Shown: positions 31,200 through 43,977 of the stretch, one piece after another
Numbering within the stretch: the stretch's first letter is position 1
Layout: the number at the start of each line of letters is the position of its first letter
Source of the DNA: Nymphaea colorata
Lineage: Eukaryota > Streptophyta > Magnoliopsida > Nymphaeales > Nymphaeaceae
Assembly: GCF_008831285.2 (NCBI RefSeq)
Contig: NC_045144.1
Location: forward strand, 23,205,716-23,269,715
Length of the DNA: 64,000 nucleotides
Direction of reading: 5' to 3'
The notes under the pieces: generated by a model
Databases searched by the model: none
What the model was told of the DNA's origin: nothing
The model's input: only the letters and a program-made list of their open reading frames with translations
Made by a program: the position numbers and the translations under genes

Positions 31200-33806
31200 C
31201 CATTTGCATATACTAAATTTTACTGAAGAGATGGAAGTTTAGTTCAAATTCGGTGCAAAGTTCCCATAGACAATTATGAAACTTTAGCGCTTCGAGTTTA
31301 GACGCATAATGAAACTTTAGTTCCAGTATTAAAATTCCACTTGAACACGGGAAACTTTACAAACCTGATTATAGGCCTTACTGTGCATGAAATTTTGTGC
31401 ATCACCAGTATAGTTAATGACAAAATGTTCCTGTTTGACAAAAAAAAAAATTTTTGTAAAGACAAAAGAAGAAATTGAAAAAAGTGAAAGACTTAAAATG
31501 ACATTTTGTTTTCAATAGTTTAAAAAAAGTCCCATTTTTTTTGTTTTGGCGTATGCTTGTTGCATGCACCAAGCAGCAAACACAACTCAAACTCAAAACT
31601 TTAATGCTACAAAAATAAAAAATTACCTGTTAACTTCTCAATAACCTTAAGAAAAGTCCTATAAAGGCAAAGAAATAGGTAAATGAAATGTAAAACAAAA
31701 ATTCCACCAAGGAAAATAGCAGTCCTAAATACGCAGCAGTTTTAAGCCCAAGTACTTAGTTCACGGTATTCAAATGGACCCTTATAAGGAAACAAAGTTA
31801 TTCACACTCAAACAGTTTAAGTGCGAGTGAAATGTCTTTCTTTCCTTTGAGCAAAAGAGAATTTAGCTAAGCCGCAAAAGACAGGAATGTTCTTGTAAAA
31901 CAACAAATTCATATGAGTTTATTTTGTTGGAAATTCATAAATGTTGGGATGAAATGAATAAGACTCCATTTGTAAAGGACCGAAAAAAAATTTTTTTTCC
32001 AGTAAAAGTCTCCATGCTCTTTATTTCATAGAAATGCATACATGCAGCGCCGAAATTAGTAAACTGGCATGGGTTTAGGAAAAGCCATTTTTAACGTTGT
32101 TGCCAGGATAATGAAATAATATGTTTAGAAACAATGATAAGTTTGTACTTTTAATCTAGCATTACTAGACTTTTATTTTAGGAAGGGACGCACCTTTATT
32201 TATTACAGACAAATTGAAAAAAAACAAAATTAATGAAAATGTACGTACTTTTAATTAAGAATAGCTTTTTTTTCTCCTTTAATTTCCTACAGTTGTTTCT
32301 ATTTTAAAAAAATAGAATGGATGATTTTTTTATAAATTTCTCTCTTAGTATAAAATCACTACATTAGAATATATAAAAATAAGTTAGTCATAAGTTTATA
32401 GCAAGTTATATCATTTTTGCAGGGTTTAAAAATAGAATAACAAGAAAGAATATGATTCTAGCTACAACCATTTTTGTATCTATATGTTGAAATAAGCTCA
32501 ATGTTTGTAGTCATATAATGTCAACAGAAGCTAATTAAGTTGATGGGAAAAAAATAAGAAGCAAAAAAAAAAGAAAGCATTTGAAATTCATTTTGACTAA
32601 AAATGGTGGTATAAAAACTATGTAGTCAGACATTAAACCTTGAAGATACATATTTACTAATTTTCTTTTCTACTCTAATGATCCTATCATTGTTTACCTT
32701 TTGAAAGCGATGGCCATTATTTAAATATAAGAAAAAATCATAAACACCGACATAGTGGACAATGATTCACTTTTACTCCATATTTCTTGTGATGCTATCA
32801 GAAGCAATCACTGCTGGGGAAGAGCTCTCCCTGGCCATTATTACTAAAAACTAAAACGAATGGAGAATATGTACAAGAAAAAGGAAAAACAACACTATAC
32901 ATTCAATGCCATATTCCACGAGATGGAATACTGGCAATATCAACCACTCATCCAAAGAGTTGAGAGGGTTGGGCCTACGAAAAAAACCAATGACCTCCTT
33001 CCAAGGTCTACATTGAAGCACATGAATATCCTTCAGAGGAAAGGAAGATCCGGGATACTGATATTCACATCCATTCTGCTTTTTCAACATTTTATTATCT
33101 GATATCCTCCATATTTCTTAATTTTGATGCTATCAATGTGTCAAATTGGGTCTTTTTATTCATTGTGTATTTTATGATTTCTGTGGTTTTGTTGTTTTAC
33201 TTTCAAAAGCTAAGTTGGTTGGTCAGTATATTTAATACTTACTTTTGGCATTGGACGAGACTAGGAAAAATGCATACAACTCAATAGCAAATTAACAATG
33301 AAAAAGTCTAGTGCATGGAAATTTTTTTAAAGGAAATGCATGTGAATCAAGAAATGATCAACTACCACAAAAATAAATGAATTAAGAAGTACTAGTGTAT
33401 TTTTCAAAAAAAAAAAAGCAATTTAACATACATGACAATCTAAGGATATTGTTGTATGAGAAAAGCGGGGTGGAATAATTGTTTTATGATTTTATAATTT
33501 TACTTTGTTCGACAAGTCTTTTTAATGCATAATAGCAATTACATTATAAAGGAATCCAAAAGAATACATAAATAGAGAAAGAGGAAAATAAAATTTTATA
33601 CAAAAGAATACTAAAAAACAAAAAAGATTTGAAATCAATTGGGCCACGTGCCCTATCCTCTGCCCATTTTGCAAGGAAACAATCTTACTTGAAACATAGC
33701 TGTCACTGAAAACAATGTACCTTTCATCTCTCATACTTAACCTCATTATTGTTATTTACATAAGACCTTTCCAACATAACCTTAATCTATACTCTCTACC
33801 TATTAT
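31200..33806. other. No recognised gene or element
   Basis: AT-rich, with homopolymer runs. The only less AT-rich piece is 32851-33090, which carries 79-80 codon open frames on both strands. The minus-strand reading (KDIHVLQCRPWKEVIGFF) looks exon-like in composition but matches no family I know. Confidence 0.4.
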
Positions 33807-33960
33807 TGTTGTGCAAAATTGTATTGAACCATATCCAAATTTCTTCAGATGAAAGCCAAATGAAGGTCCTGGAAGCCTTTGGAAGATTCACATATGGTAG
33901 AGAGTCATGAATCAAATAATTCAGCTTTATACAAGATACTTTATATTATCTCAAATTGCA
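33807..33960 (+). repeat. E3 left LTR, 3'-truncated
   Basis: Matches 37833 onwards through gcaaaattgtattga, caaatgaag-like, gaagattcacaca-like and aatcaaataatt, then loses similarity where gag-like sequence starts. Terminal position approximate. Confidence 0.7.
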
Positions 33961-34009
33961 TTTGAAGATTGTGAACCACACATGGGTAGTCAGCCATTGT
34001 GTATTCTTG

Positions 34010-37000
34010 TGTGCCAATTACTTACTGGTGAAAACTATTTGATGTGGAGCGACACAATGGTGAAGGCTCCTCTCCACCAAGAATAAGTTAAGATTCATTG
34101 ATGGAAGTATGCTTGAATCAAATGTAACAACACCTAATTACATATTTTGGAGACACAACAATGATATGGTGCTCTCATGGCTACTAAACTCCCTTTTACA
34201 TGAACTTGCTACCAGCCTAATCTTTGCCCAAATGGCTAGGGAAGTGTGGATGGACTTGAATGAATAACTCACTTAATGCACCTCACCTCGCAAGTATCAA
34301 ATAAATTCAACCATAAGCCGATTGAATTACAGTAGCAATTAGTCGCAATTTATTTCACCAAACTTGAAGCTCTTTGAGATGAATGATCATAATGCAGCAC
34401 TTTTCCTACTTGTTTCTGTAAAGCCCTTTAAAAGTGGTAACTTAGCAGCAAGATGATTGTATTATACAATTCTTAATGGGTTTAAATGACTCATTTAATA
34501 GCATTAAATGGAAAATTTTGTCATTGGATGCTTTTTCCACTATTGGGAAAGTATACTCACTTGTTTTATTGGAGAGAAGCAGTGTGAGGCTCGTATGCAC
34601 TCAATTGTGGATCATGTTAGACTAGTAGCAGCAAATTAGGACTCTAAATCAACCAAAAACAAGAACCAGAGGAAGAAATATTTCTGCACACATTGTCAAT
34701 CATTGGCCATTCAAGGGAAAATAGGTTTAAGCTGAAGGATTGTCCACCTCCATTCAACAATCCTGAATCAAAATCAGAGAAACATGTTACTGAATCAAAA
34801 TCAGAGAAACATGTTACTGAGACATAGGTTGAAGTAGAGAAGAACAAGTTGTTTGCCAACAGTAATTCAGCCTCTGACATGTTACTTAAACAGACCAGCA
34901 AGGAGATGGCACCAGCCTTCACTATAGATAAATAAATCCTCCTAAAACAGTTGCTTAATGAAAAACCAAACAACCCTATTTCTTCATCACAAATTACTTT
35001 TGTTGGTATGTCTTGTACCCAATCCAAGTTGTGGATTATAATTAGTGGAGCTATTGACCACAAACCTCGATCTATGAAATTTATGATCAATGTCTCTCAA
35101 CTCATTGCCTTATTTTCAATAAAACTAACTAATAACAATGTTGTATATGCCACCTATTGTAGAGATTGAACTCATGCTCAATCAAGTCTTCTATATACCA
35201 AACTTCATCTTTAATCTATTGTCTATTAGCCAATTGATTTCGCATACATCCTGTGTTGTTATGTTATCTAATAAAGGTTGTTTTTCTGCAGGACTTGAAT
35301 TCTAGGATGGTGATTTGAAACAGTGAATTGTGGCAGGGACTGTTTCACTTTCAAGCACATCCTAAAGATCATGAAGGTAAGAGCACCTTTGCTTCATTGA
35401 CTTAACTAAACAAAATCAACATGTGGTGTTGGTGCCTAGGTCATCCTTCAAACTTCAGAAACAAGTTGTCCCAAGCTCAGGATTCCATGAAAAATCAGTA
35501 TTATGAAATATGTCATTTTACCCAAACAAACTAGACTACCATTTGAGCTGAGTAACTTCCAAGCAAACCGTGCATTTGAGTATGTGCATGTTGATCTATG
35601 GGGACCCTATTTTGTTGCTTCCTTTAATAGTGCTCACCATCTATTAACTATAGTGTATGATCATTCAAGAGTTGTGTGGGCATATTTTATGGAACATAAA
35701 TATGAAACATGGTCTATTATACATTATTTGAATTTTGAATTTTTTAAAGTGAAATGAATCAGTACCAATTTAAAAACAGCAAATTAAAGTTCAAAACCGA
35801 CAAGGGTTTTGAATTTTTTATACATGATTTGAATTATTTCTACAAAGTAAAGGAATATTACACTATCATGTCTGCCCCTACACACCACAAAAATTTGGTG
35901 TTGTAGAGTGGAAGCATGGGACATACTTGATGTCACTTATGCTCTCAAACATAAAGCAAATTTACCTCTGTGTTTATCAGGGGAATGAAATGGAAGTTAA
36001 TCAACAGGACTTCTAGTGAAAAATTAGAAGGCAAAACACCATTTGAGATTTTATGCAATCGAAAACCATCCTATACTCATTTGAAAGTTTTTGGATGCCC
36101 TTGCTTTGCAACCAACTTGAACTCAACTTCAAAATTAGATGTTAAAATGAAGATGTATTTTTACTAGGGTATGTATTTAGGCAAAAAGCATACATTGTAT
36201 TTGATTTAGAAAGAAAAAAAATTCTTTAGCAGAGATAGGTATGTAGAAATTGATTCATTTCATGAACAAAATCTGATCTCAGAACCACTAAATAATGAAC
36301 ATGCAATACGTATTGTTGTCATTCTCCACATTTCCACCAAATCATCATTCATTTCTATTGAATGTGTCTCAAGTTAGTGAACCAACTTCCTGCAATTAGG
36401 TTGTGAAAGATCCAAGCTAGGGTCGAGCAATGATTGAAAAGTTTAATGCATGGGAAGCAAAACAAACTTGGATTTTAGTGCATCTTCTTTCTGGAATTAA
36501 GCCAATCGCCTTATAGACTAAAGTATAAAGTGACTGAAGAAATCAAACGGTCCAAAGTCTAGCTAGTAGCCAAGGGCTGTTTACAAACCGAGGTTGGATT
36601 ACAGTGAAACGTTTGCTTCTGTTGCTAAAATTACTACTACGATCTGTCAACCAATGGTTGCAACTAAAATGCATTAGTTTTTGTTCCAAATAGATGTTCA
36701 CAATGCATTTTTTGCAATGTGAACACAAGAGGAAGTACACATTCAACCTCCTCAATGATATGGTAGCAAGGGTTAGACAAGAATTTGCAAGCTGATCATG
36801 TCATTGTAAGATGTAAAGCAGGCACCCAAAAATTGGTCTCAACTGTCCAACTTGAATTTGGATTTCCTCAATTGAAGTGTGTTTGCTAATTGTTCACACA
36901 TAGCAAAGGTAACAACTTTACAGTTTGCTGATTTATAAAGATAATCGCATAGTCATAGGTAACCAGAAAGAAAGTTTAGCTACAAATTTCATATGAAAGA

Positions 37001-37770
37001 CCTTGGCCACTTGAAATATTTTCAGTACATTGAATTGTCAAGAACAGAAAAAAGGGATTTATATATCTCAAAGGAAGCATATGTATAACATTATAAAAAA
37101 AAAAGAAGAAATGCTAGCAATGCAACCGGGGGACACTCAAATAGACAGTTGTCTAAAATTGTCCTATACGAAAGTCAAGTGGCTCAAGAGCCCATCAAGT
37201 TATTGTTATTTGCTGGGTCTTTTAATCAATCTAACCATATCACGGCCAGATATTCTTCTTGCTGTCTATGTTCTCAGCAGATTTATCCAGAAGTTGAGAA
37301 AATCTTACTGTGATGCAACAATAAAAATAATTAATATTTGGACAACAATCCATGATAAGAAATATTTATGAATGCGTAACAAAAATTTCAACTAATAGCT
37401 TACTGCAATGCAGATTAGGCTACGTCCAGAGACACTAGATGATTAGTTTCTAGTTACTGCATGTTCTTAGGTGAGTCCTTTTTCTCTTGGAAGACAAAAA
37501 GAAACAATAGATGATGGGGTACTTGTGGGCTGACAGCATTATTGAATGATTTGCAGCTAAGAAACATTTCAAGAATTTAATTATTTTGTGACATCAAGGT
37601 GGGTATTCATGTTTCAGACAATCCCATATTTCACAAATGAATGAAACATATTGAGATCAATTGTCATCTTGTTCCTGACTTGATCAAAGATGGAGTAATT
37701 CAGAGAGCCCATGTTTCAACTCAAAATCAACTTGTTGATTTGTTTACGTAAACATTGGACAGAATTCAGT
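34010..37770 (+). pseudogene. E3 gag-pol relic
   Basis: Gag: QLLTGENYLMWSDTMVKA near 34018-34070 and SWLLNSLLHELATSL near 34180. A knuckle remnant KKYFCTHCQSL lies near 34673. GAG-pre-integrase: CWCLGHPSNFRNKL near 35425. The integrase is best preserved at 35503-35757: LPFELSNFQANRAFEYVHVD and LWGPYFVASFNSAHHLLTIV. Its tail KTPFEILCNRKPSYTHLKVF is at 36028-36090. RT pieces run from about 36580 to 37370, including SPSSYCYLLGLLINLTISRP. RNase H traces follow, with NPIFHKMKHIEI-like and HVSTQNQLVDLFT (about 37710). Stops occur every few dozen codons. Confidence 0.8.
34763..34816 (+). repeat. 27-bp perfect tandem duplication in E3 gag
   Basis: ctgaatcaaaatcagagaaa-type unit, 34763-34789 and 34790-34816, identical. 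It encodes nine residues (ESKSEKHVT) twice and keeps the frame. Confidence 0.95.
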
Positions 37771-37821
37771 TTCGGTAACTTAAGTTCAAATTGGGCCTGC
37801 GTGATTTGCATGCACCAGTTT

Positions 37822-37832
37822 CAGGGGGAGCC
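37822..37832 (+). other. E3 polypurine tract
   Basis: cagggggagcc immediately upstream of the right LTR start tgctgtgc. Confidence 0.75.
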
Positions 37833-38030
37833 TGCTGTGCAAAATTGTATTGATTCAGATCCAGATCTCTTCAAATGAGAATTAAATGAAGCTTCTACAA
37901 GTGTTGAGAAGATTCACACATTGTGGAGAATCATCAATCAAATAATTAAGCATTGTACATAATATTTTCTATTATCTCAGACTTCATCTAAACCACAATT
38001 CTATAACCATTCTTTATGTATTTCATATAA
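37833..38030 (+). repeat. E3 right LTR (end not located)
   Basis: Starts tgctgtgcaaaattgtattg after the polypurine tract. It probably continues beyond 38030 into the pyrimidine-rich sequence near 38080-38160, but the left LTR is truncated and cannot define the end. Confidence 0.65.
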
Positions 38031-39539
38031 CTTGCAATAAGAAATGTAATGGAGAGAGGTGTCAACCAAAAAAGTCAGTGCTTTGTTTCTCTCCTGAATT
38101 TCTGCTCATGCTTTCTTTGTTTATCTCGTTTGTTGTTGCCCCTGTTCCATTGCATTCTCACTACTGCAATGACATTTGGCCATGGCAGTTGCCTCTGCTC
38201 ACTTTAGCATGCACTTGCAGTTTACAAAATTTGAATATATGTAAACCAGTAGGCCCTGGGGAATTGACTAGCCATTCAAGCATTTTTGCTTTAAGTCTGA
38301 TATAATGTCACCTGTTTTCTAGAAGAGATAACTCATCCACTATCAGACCATATCAAATAGTCATCTCTCTCATTGAATGAGATACCTAGCAACTTTGGCA
38401 CACTCTGGTCATTCCCTTTCAGCTGTGAGGGTTAGCATGATAAAATTAAATGGCATCCGAGACTTCCAAAAAGACATTATCTACAACATTTAACAAATTC
38501 TCCCCTAAGACAAAGTTAATCAATGGACTGTCACATCAGGTATCAAACCAGGATTTTGCTAATGAGCTACATTTCACCGTTCATTCAATATCTTGGTAAA
38601 TACTCTTCCAAACCCCCATAATTCCTTCTATAGCAGCAATATCCTATTTCCTCAACTGTTATCCCATGATTTTTATTAGAAAGATATTTATCGTTGCAAG
38701 ATGTTGCCCATAAAAATTGGCAACAAATAGCTCTATATCATAATAGAGTACGTATACCAAATTCATCTCAGTAAACTTTCAAATAACCACACAGCTCCCT
38801 TTGTTCATGGTGTCAGACAGAGCACTTCAAGAAATAAGATGAAATTTATGACATCAACCAAAATCACCCTGCAACAATTTAGAAAATAATCCTTCCATGG
38901 CATTGTAAATTTTAGTTGGCAAATTTTACAATAAAATCCAGTAATTAGGAGTGGCCAAGAAAACAACTTTGATCAAACAAAATCTGTCTGCATAGCTCAA
39001 CAGTTTCCTTTCCAGTGGTTCAGTTTATTCTGGATTTTAAGCAAGACAGGGTCCTAGCAGCTATACCAAGCTGCTCCTCAGAGGCAGTTCCAAGCATTTT
39101 GTGGGTACCTAGATTGCTCTTAGTCCAACCACGATAATATAATCTTGTTTAACAGTTAAAGCTACTACAGAACCTTTTTTTAGTTAGATACTTGCTTCTA
39201 GGGTAGAATGAAATAAAAAAGAAAGAAATGACCAAATCTTAGTGGAGGAGGGCATAAACCACTATATGTAGCAAACAAAGGGCTTGCTAAACAAAATTTG
39301 TTAAACGGGTCAAACAACTCCGATAAACATGCAAGAATACATAGCAAGTCAATAAGACAAAAGCAATGTAGACAATAGAATACAAAGTGATGCCCCAAAA
39401 CCAAAGAATGGCCCAAATAGATCCACAACAGCCAAGAAAGGAGCCATTAATGAGGCTAAGCAAAGCACAATCACATACCAAGGAGGCCACAATACTCGAG
39501 CAAACTATCCACTGAAAAATGGAAAACAACACACCAGCA
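38031..39539. other. No gene recognised
   Basis: No coding signature was found. A short stretch at 38880-38960 (ccttccatggcattgtaaat, aatccagtaattag) resembles 14061-14140, which flanks the gypsy relic. A piece of related gypsy sequence may therefore lie here on the minus strand, but this is weak. Confidence 0.35.
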
Positions 39540-41150
39540 GCAGATAACAATAAAAAAAATTGATATTTACTGACATGAAAAAACACGTGTCACAAATGTT
39601 CATCTTTACTGACATTCCCAACCAAACGTCAATAAAGGGGAATCATATGGACATGCAATGGATCCCTGTCAGTAAAACTTTTATCCTTTGCAAAGTTCAA
39701 AAGAAAAAACCTATAGTAGTGAAACTGGTTATTGGTATAGCTCTATTACGATGAAAACTTTCAACGACATGTTATGAATGCCATTGATGGTCAATCATTT
39801 CTAGCAATACTTATTAAATGTCAGTAAAGGTGTGAATCTTTACTGATGAGCATGGATCTAAGTCGTTGCAAGTTAATTGTTCTTTTGGTGTTATGTCAAG
39901 TATCCGATAGTGGTGATCACCCGTATATGTCTACAAAACTGCTAACTAATGTTAGCCATGGTCCATTATTACTAACATCTCACCTAAAATGTCAGTAAAT
40001 GTGTGTATCTATACTGACGAGAATGGATCCTCGTGAAGTGCACTACTCTTTTTGTGTTGTCAAAAAGCCTATAGCGGTGAGAATATTTGAGGTACAAGTT
40101 TACAGAGTAAAAACTCACTCATGTGAAGTAAATGTCAATAAAAGGTCAATCATTACTAACATCCCCTTTAAAATGTAAGTAAAATTATATAGAATTTCTC
40201 CTATTGGAAGTTTGTAATGATGTTTTTTCACAAAATGTCAACAAAAATCTTATTTTTCTTTGCTTTCTAGTGACGTTGCCTGTAAACGTTAGTAAAAGCC
40301 TTAATTTTTTGATCTCCCATATTTTTTTGAATTTAAAAAGTCTAATCATTAGTGATGTGATACTTTGGATCAATAAAGGTTAATTTTTTAAATTTTCCCA
40401 TCCTTCCGTTCCCGCCCATATGTAAACTTTTAGTGACACGAAAACATTCACATTAGTAAATCTCTAGCCGGTTAATAAAAATAGATGTTCCATCCTCCTT
40501 TTGCATACCTTTTCATCCTTATTTCCCCAATCCTACCAGCTCAAAGGTATGTTCCTCACTCTCTGTCTTTCTCTCTCTCCACGTATTTTATATGCCTATT
40601 GTTTTAAACTCATCTTCATTTTATAATATATTGCAAAAATGAGGATGCTAATTGCCATTCAACTTTGGACGCTAAACATTGTTGCAAGTTCCTTTTTCAT
40701 TTTCTCTTTCTTAATTCTCATTGTTCTCATTCTTACTAATTTTATTTATTATTTATTATTTTTTCGTTTATTTTTGTCAAACCTGCTAGACAACTACCAA
40801 AGATCCAGAACTCACTCTATTGAGAAGAACAGTTATGCAAGTTCTTTTTTTTTTGAAAAAAATAATTCAAGAGACGGTAGCGGTGGAATTTTCACTGATA
40901 TAGGTCCGTCGCTTTTAGTGACTATGTTTTGCTAATGAAAGCAACACATCAATAAAATTGTTATACCTTTAGTGGTGGATAATCGTGTGAGAAAAAAGAA
41001 TAAACATAAAACATCAAAATCAATTTTCAGTGACATTTAATTCTTTTGCATTAGTAAAAGTTAATTTTTACAATATAGTGCAGAAATGCCAATAAAAGTA
41101 TCAATGACACTGCCTTTACTGACTTTCACAATAAAACGTCAGTGCTGGAT
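39540..41150. mobile_element. CACTA-like subterminal repeat region
   Basis: Words of the form actgacatt and their reverse complement aatgtcagt recur in both orientations across 1.6 kb. Examples are tttactgacatt at 39605-39616, aaatgtcagtaaagg at 39816-39830, aatgtcagtaaatg at 39987-40000, ttactaacat near 40160, gtgacgttgcc near 40270, and actgactttcac with aaacgtcagtgc at 41118-41146. Dense short inverted motifs of this kind mark the subterminal zones of plant CACTA (En/Spm) transposons, where the transposase binds. Neither a CACTA terminus nor a transposase was found, so this is a non-autonomous or broken copy. Confidence 0.5.
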
Positions 41151-41902
41151 AGACAAGATGAGACTATAGAAGGTGAATCCAGTTGAGAGTACGAAGGCCA
41201 GAATCCACCAGTAGAAGTGCTGAGAAAAATATGTCAGAAAACAATAGGGATGAGAGGTGGAAAACCAGAGATGAATGCTGCCAGTGCGAACCAGCCGGAA
41301 TGGAACCTGCAACCAGGAGCCGAGATGGGCAACAGGGAGCAGGATAATGAAGAGTCAACCACAGGCCAGAATAGAAACCAGTGATCAAGGATGGTAGCAG
41401 AGAGCCACGTAAGATGAACCATGAACCATCAATGAAGACTATCAGAGAGAACAACTACAGAGCGGAGTTTGGGTTGAATGAGAGGGCAAGAGAAAGAGAG
41501 GAGAGAGAGGCAGGGGGAGGGAGAGAGATGCTGCACCACCAATGGATGGGCCAGCAATCAGGGAGAAACAGAGAGAGAAAAAGAGGGGGAGAGTTGACTA
41601 GAATATTTAAAGGCACTATTGTTAAATGTATTTTCAAAATAAAATAATTAATAATTGAGGGAATTGAACTCAGTGGTCTGCTAAATGCTGCATGATTGCT
41701 AAAAATTAAAATTGTCAGTGGAAGTGTTGGCCACTTTGGTTTCAACGACTATTTATGATGTAGCAGCAATAATTCGTAGTGCTTTTAGCAATGGGTTATA
41801 ATTTTAACTTTTGCCCATCCATCAACCATGCAACAACATATGCCAGTCTGTCTAATTTCCATTTGTGTAAGAGTTAGCCTAAAGTATGACAGTTTTAAGT
41901 AG
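41151..41902. other. Purine-rich, unassigned
   Basis: A purine-rich stretch (gagagaaagagagg words near 41480-41590) with overlapping open frames of up to 96 codons on both strands, caused by composition. It may be the interior of the CACTA-like element. No protein was recognised. Confidence 0.35.
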
Positions 41903-42885
41903 TGTTGTAAAAGGTGCACCCTTCATATCTTGAAGTGTAGTCTCAAGGCGTTTTTTTTACAAAAAAAGCCTGGAAGTGAAGAGGAGAGGTGCTTCTTGCC
42001 CGAAGCATGCACTTACCCGAACGTGTGCCTCGTGCCTGAGGTATATACATCAGGAACCACACCCCTTTTTTCTTTTCTTTTTTCAAATTGAAAAAAAAAA
42101 CCTATATTGGTGACAGATTCACCAGTAGAGTCAGCTCTACACCAGCAACTTCATTTGCCTCTAACGTCACCACTGATGTGGCTGCTGCTGGGGTGTATAT
42201 GCGCATGTTATTAAACCATATATTAGTTTTCTTCATTACCTATCTGTTTGTGTTGTGTCTACTTTCCAATGAAATTCAGGTTTCCGTGGAAGGTTTTTTT
42301 AGTGAATGCAGGTGCATAATCTCTGGAAACTACTTTTCTTGCATAACTAGAACAAAGTCAGCTAGTTTATAACTTCATGATCTGTTGTTGATATTCTTCA
42401 TTTAGTAAATTAGTGGGAAAGGGCTGTATTGTGCTTCTTGTCACCATCCAACCTGTTTTCATCGCAGATTATAGGTTCAATAAAAAAAACATAATAACTG
42501 AACCATGTGTTGACATATCTAACTTGAGCTCCTAAGCATCCAAACATAGACTTGAAGGATTACAATCGTAGGGTTGTTATTATCATTTATATTTTATATT
42601 TACACCTACATGCATAAAATTTAAAATTATAACTAATGATTTTCATTTAATCCCATGTTGTAAAATTGATCGATTTTTTGTACTGCATCTGTTTGGCATG
42701 GCTTAGTGTGATGTTAGGTATTATATGTATATGAAAGATGATAATTAACAAGAACTAAATGCGGGTTTTATCATTTTCTTGCTAATAGGCTTGCCAGTTT
42801 AGTTGTTTTTTCCAATTTTCTTGCTTTGCCTCACCTCCGAGAGGCTCGACGCCTCTCTTAGCCTCATAGTCTTTTAGAAAATTGG
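41903..42885. mobile_element. Possible MITE-like element with GC-rich ends
   Basis: The left end tagtgttgtaaaaggtgcac and a right end rich in gcctc/gaggc words (gaggctcgacgcctctctta, 42841-42860) recall a common plant hAT-derived repeat that starts tagtgttgtaaaaggcgc. The inverted match between the ends is poor and no target duplication was found. Treat as a weak call. Confidence 0.25.
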
Positions 42886-43309
42886 TTTGAAACACAAGAA
42901 CTAAAAATGAATGGATTTAAAAAGCACACTCAACAGGTAAAGCTGCTCTTGGGAAACCATGCAGATGAAGGCCACAGAAATATATTATGTTAAAATGTGT
43001 AGAAATTAGTTTAGTTGACCACTTAATCCAGTTAACAACTTTCTCAAAATTTACGGCACGAATAATGAAAGTGTGGAAGATAATTTAAGGATAGAGGAAT
43101 TAGTTAGCACCCAAAAGTCACGTCCAATTATTTTCCAACTTGTTTGTATATGTCATTGTCCATTTGGTTTAAGATAGCCGTTCAGCAATTCAGTGACAAA
43201 AAATAAGGATCTCATTCATGTCAATGTACATTGGTAGGGGCATTGGGTCAATGCAAATCCTACACCAAATGTCAACTCGTTTCTTTCTTTCTTTAATTGT
43301 GGCCGGCCG
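42886..43309. other. No recognisable feature
   Basis: AT-rich, no coding or repeat signature seen. Confidence 0.4.
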
Positions 43310-43505
43310 TGCAGAGGAAGCTGGCGATGAAAAGCTGCCATTAATTGTTGTCCTGTCTGTATATTCTCCATTGAATGGCAGCTCTTTTTTCTCATTATTT
43401 GGAAGCATGAATAGACCTGTGAGTGAATCTATCCTAATGTAAGCTGTGCAGAGGAAGCTGGCGATGAATGGCAGCTCTGTATATTTTCTATTTGATTCGT
43501 GAATC
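43310..43505 (+). repeat. Direct duplication, rearranged
   Basis: gtgcagaggaagctggcgat occurs at about 43310 and again at 43446. Each copy is followed by ggcagctct-, gtatattctcc/gtatattttct- and gtgaatctat-type words in a partly different order. This indicates a duplication followed by deletion. Non-coding. Confidence 0.65.
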
Positions 43506-43977
43506 TATCATAATTTTTTTTAAGTTAATTCGATGTTCATGGGAAAAAATTTACCAGCTACCTTTTTAATTATTAACTCGTGGCATGTAGATGGTTGTCA
43601 AATGTCGGCAAATTCTTTATGTCAGGCTTCTTATAAATGCTTAATCTCCTTCACACCTTACAAAACTGTAGAAGATATTTTCTTATCTAATGGAATAAGC
43701 TGGTTGAAGGGCAGAGACAAACAATTTTAGATTCTCAAGATGCTAAATCTATACAAAGGTGCTAATTGTATACACATAGGTGCTAATTATTGAATGCAGC
43801 AAAACGAAAAATCAATAAATTTTGTGGGTTGGTGTGGACAAATAAATTATATCTAGCTTAGCAAACCGGTTCAAGTATGCAGTTAAGGGTCTTATTTGGA
43901 ATTAGTCTAACGGCAGTATGCTGGGAGAAAAAATGATAACAATTTTAATATACATATGTATATATATTATCCCATTT

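Larger units (their letters stand above)
33807..38030 (+). mobile_element. Ty1/copia element E3, heavily decayed
   Basis: Direct repeats at 33807 (tgttgtgcaaaattgtattg) and 37833 (tgctgtgcaaaattgtattg) are the LTR starts; the second follows a polypurine tract. Between them lie gag, integrase, RT and RNase H remains in copia order on the plus strand. The left LTR is similar to the right one for only ~150 bases, then passes straight into gag-like sequence, so the U5, primer-binding site and leader were deleted. The right end of the right LTR was not found. Confidence 0.8.

Noticed and set aside
41381-41745. Overlapping open frames on both strands in purine-rich sequence
   Set aside because: Produced by gagaga-type composition; the translations are low-complexity E/R or L/S strings.
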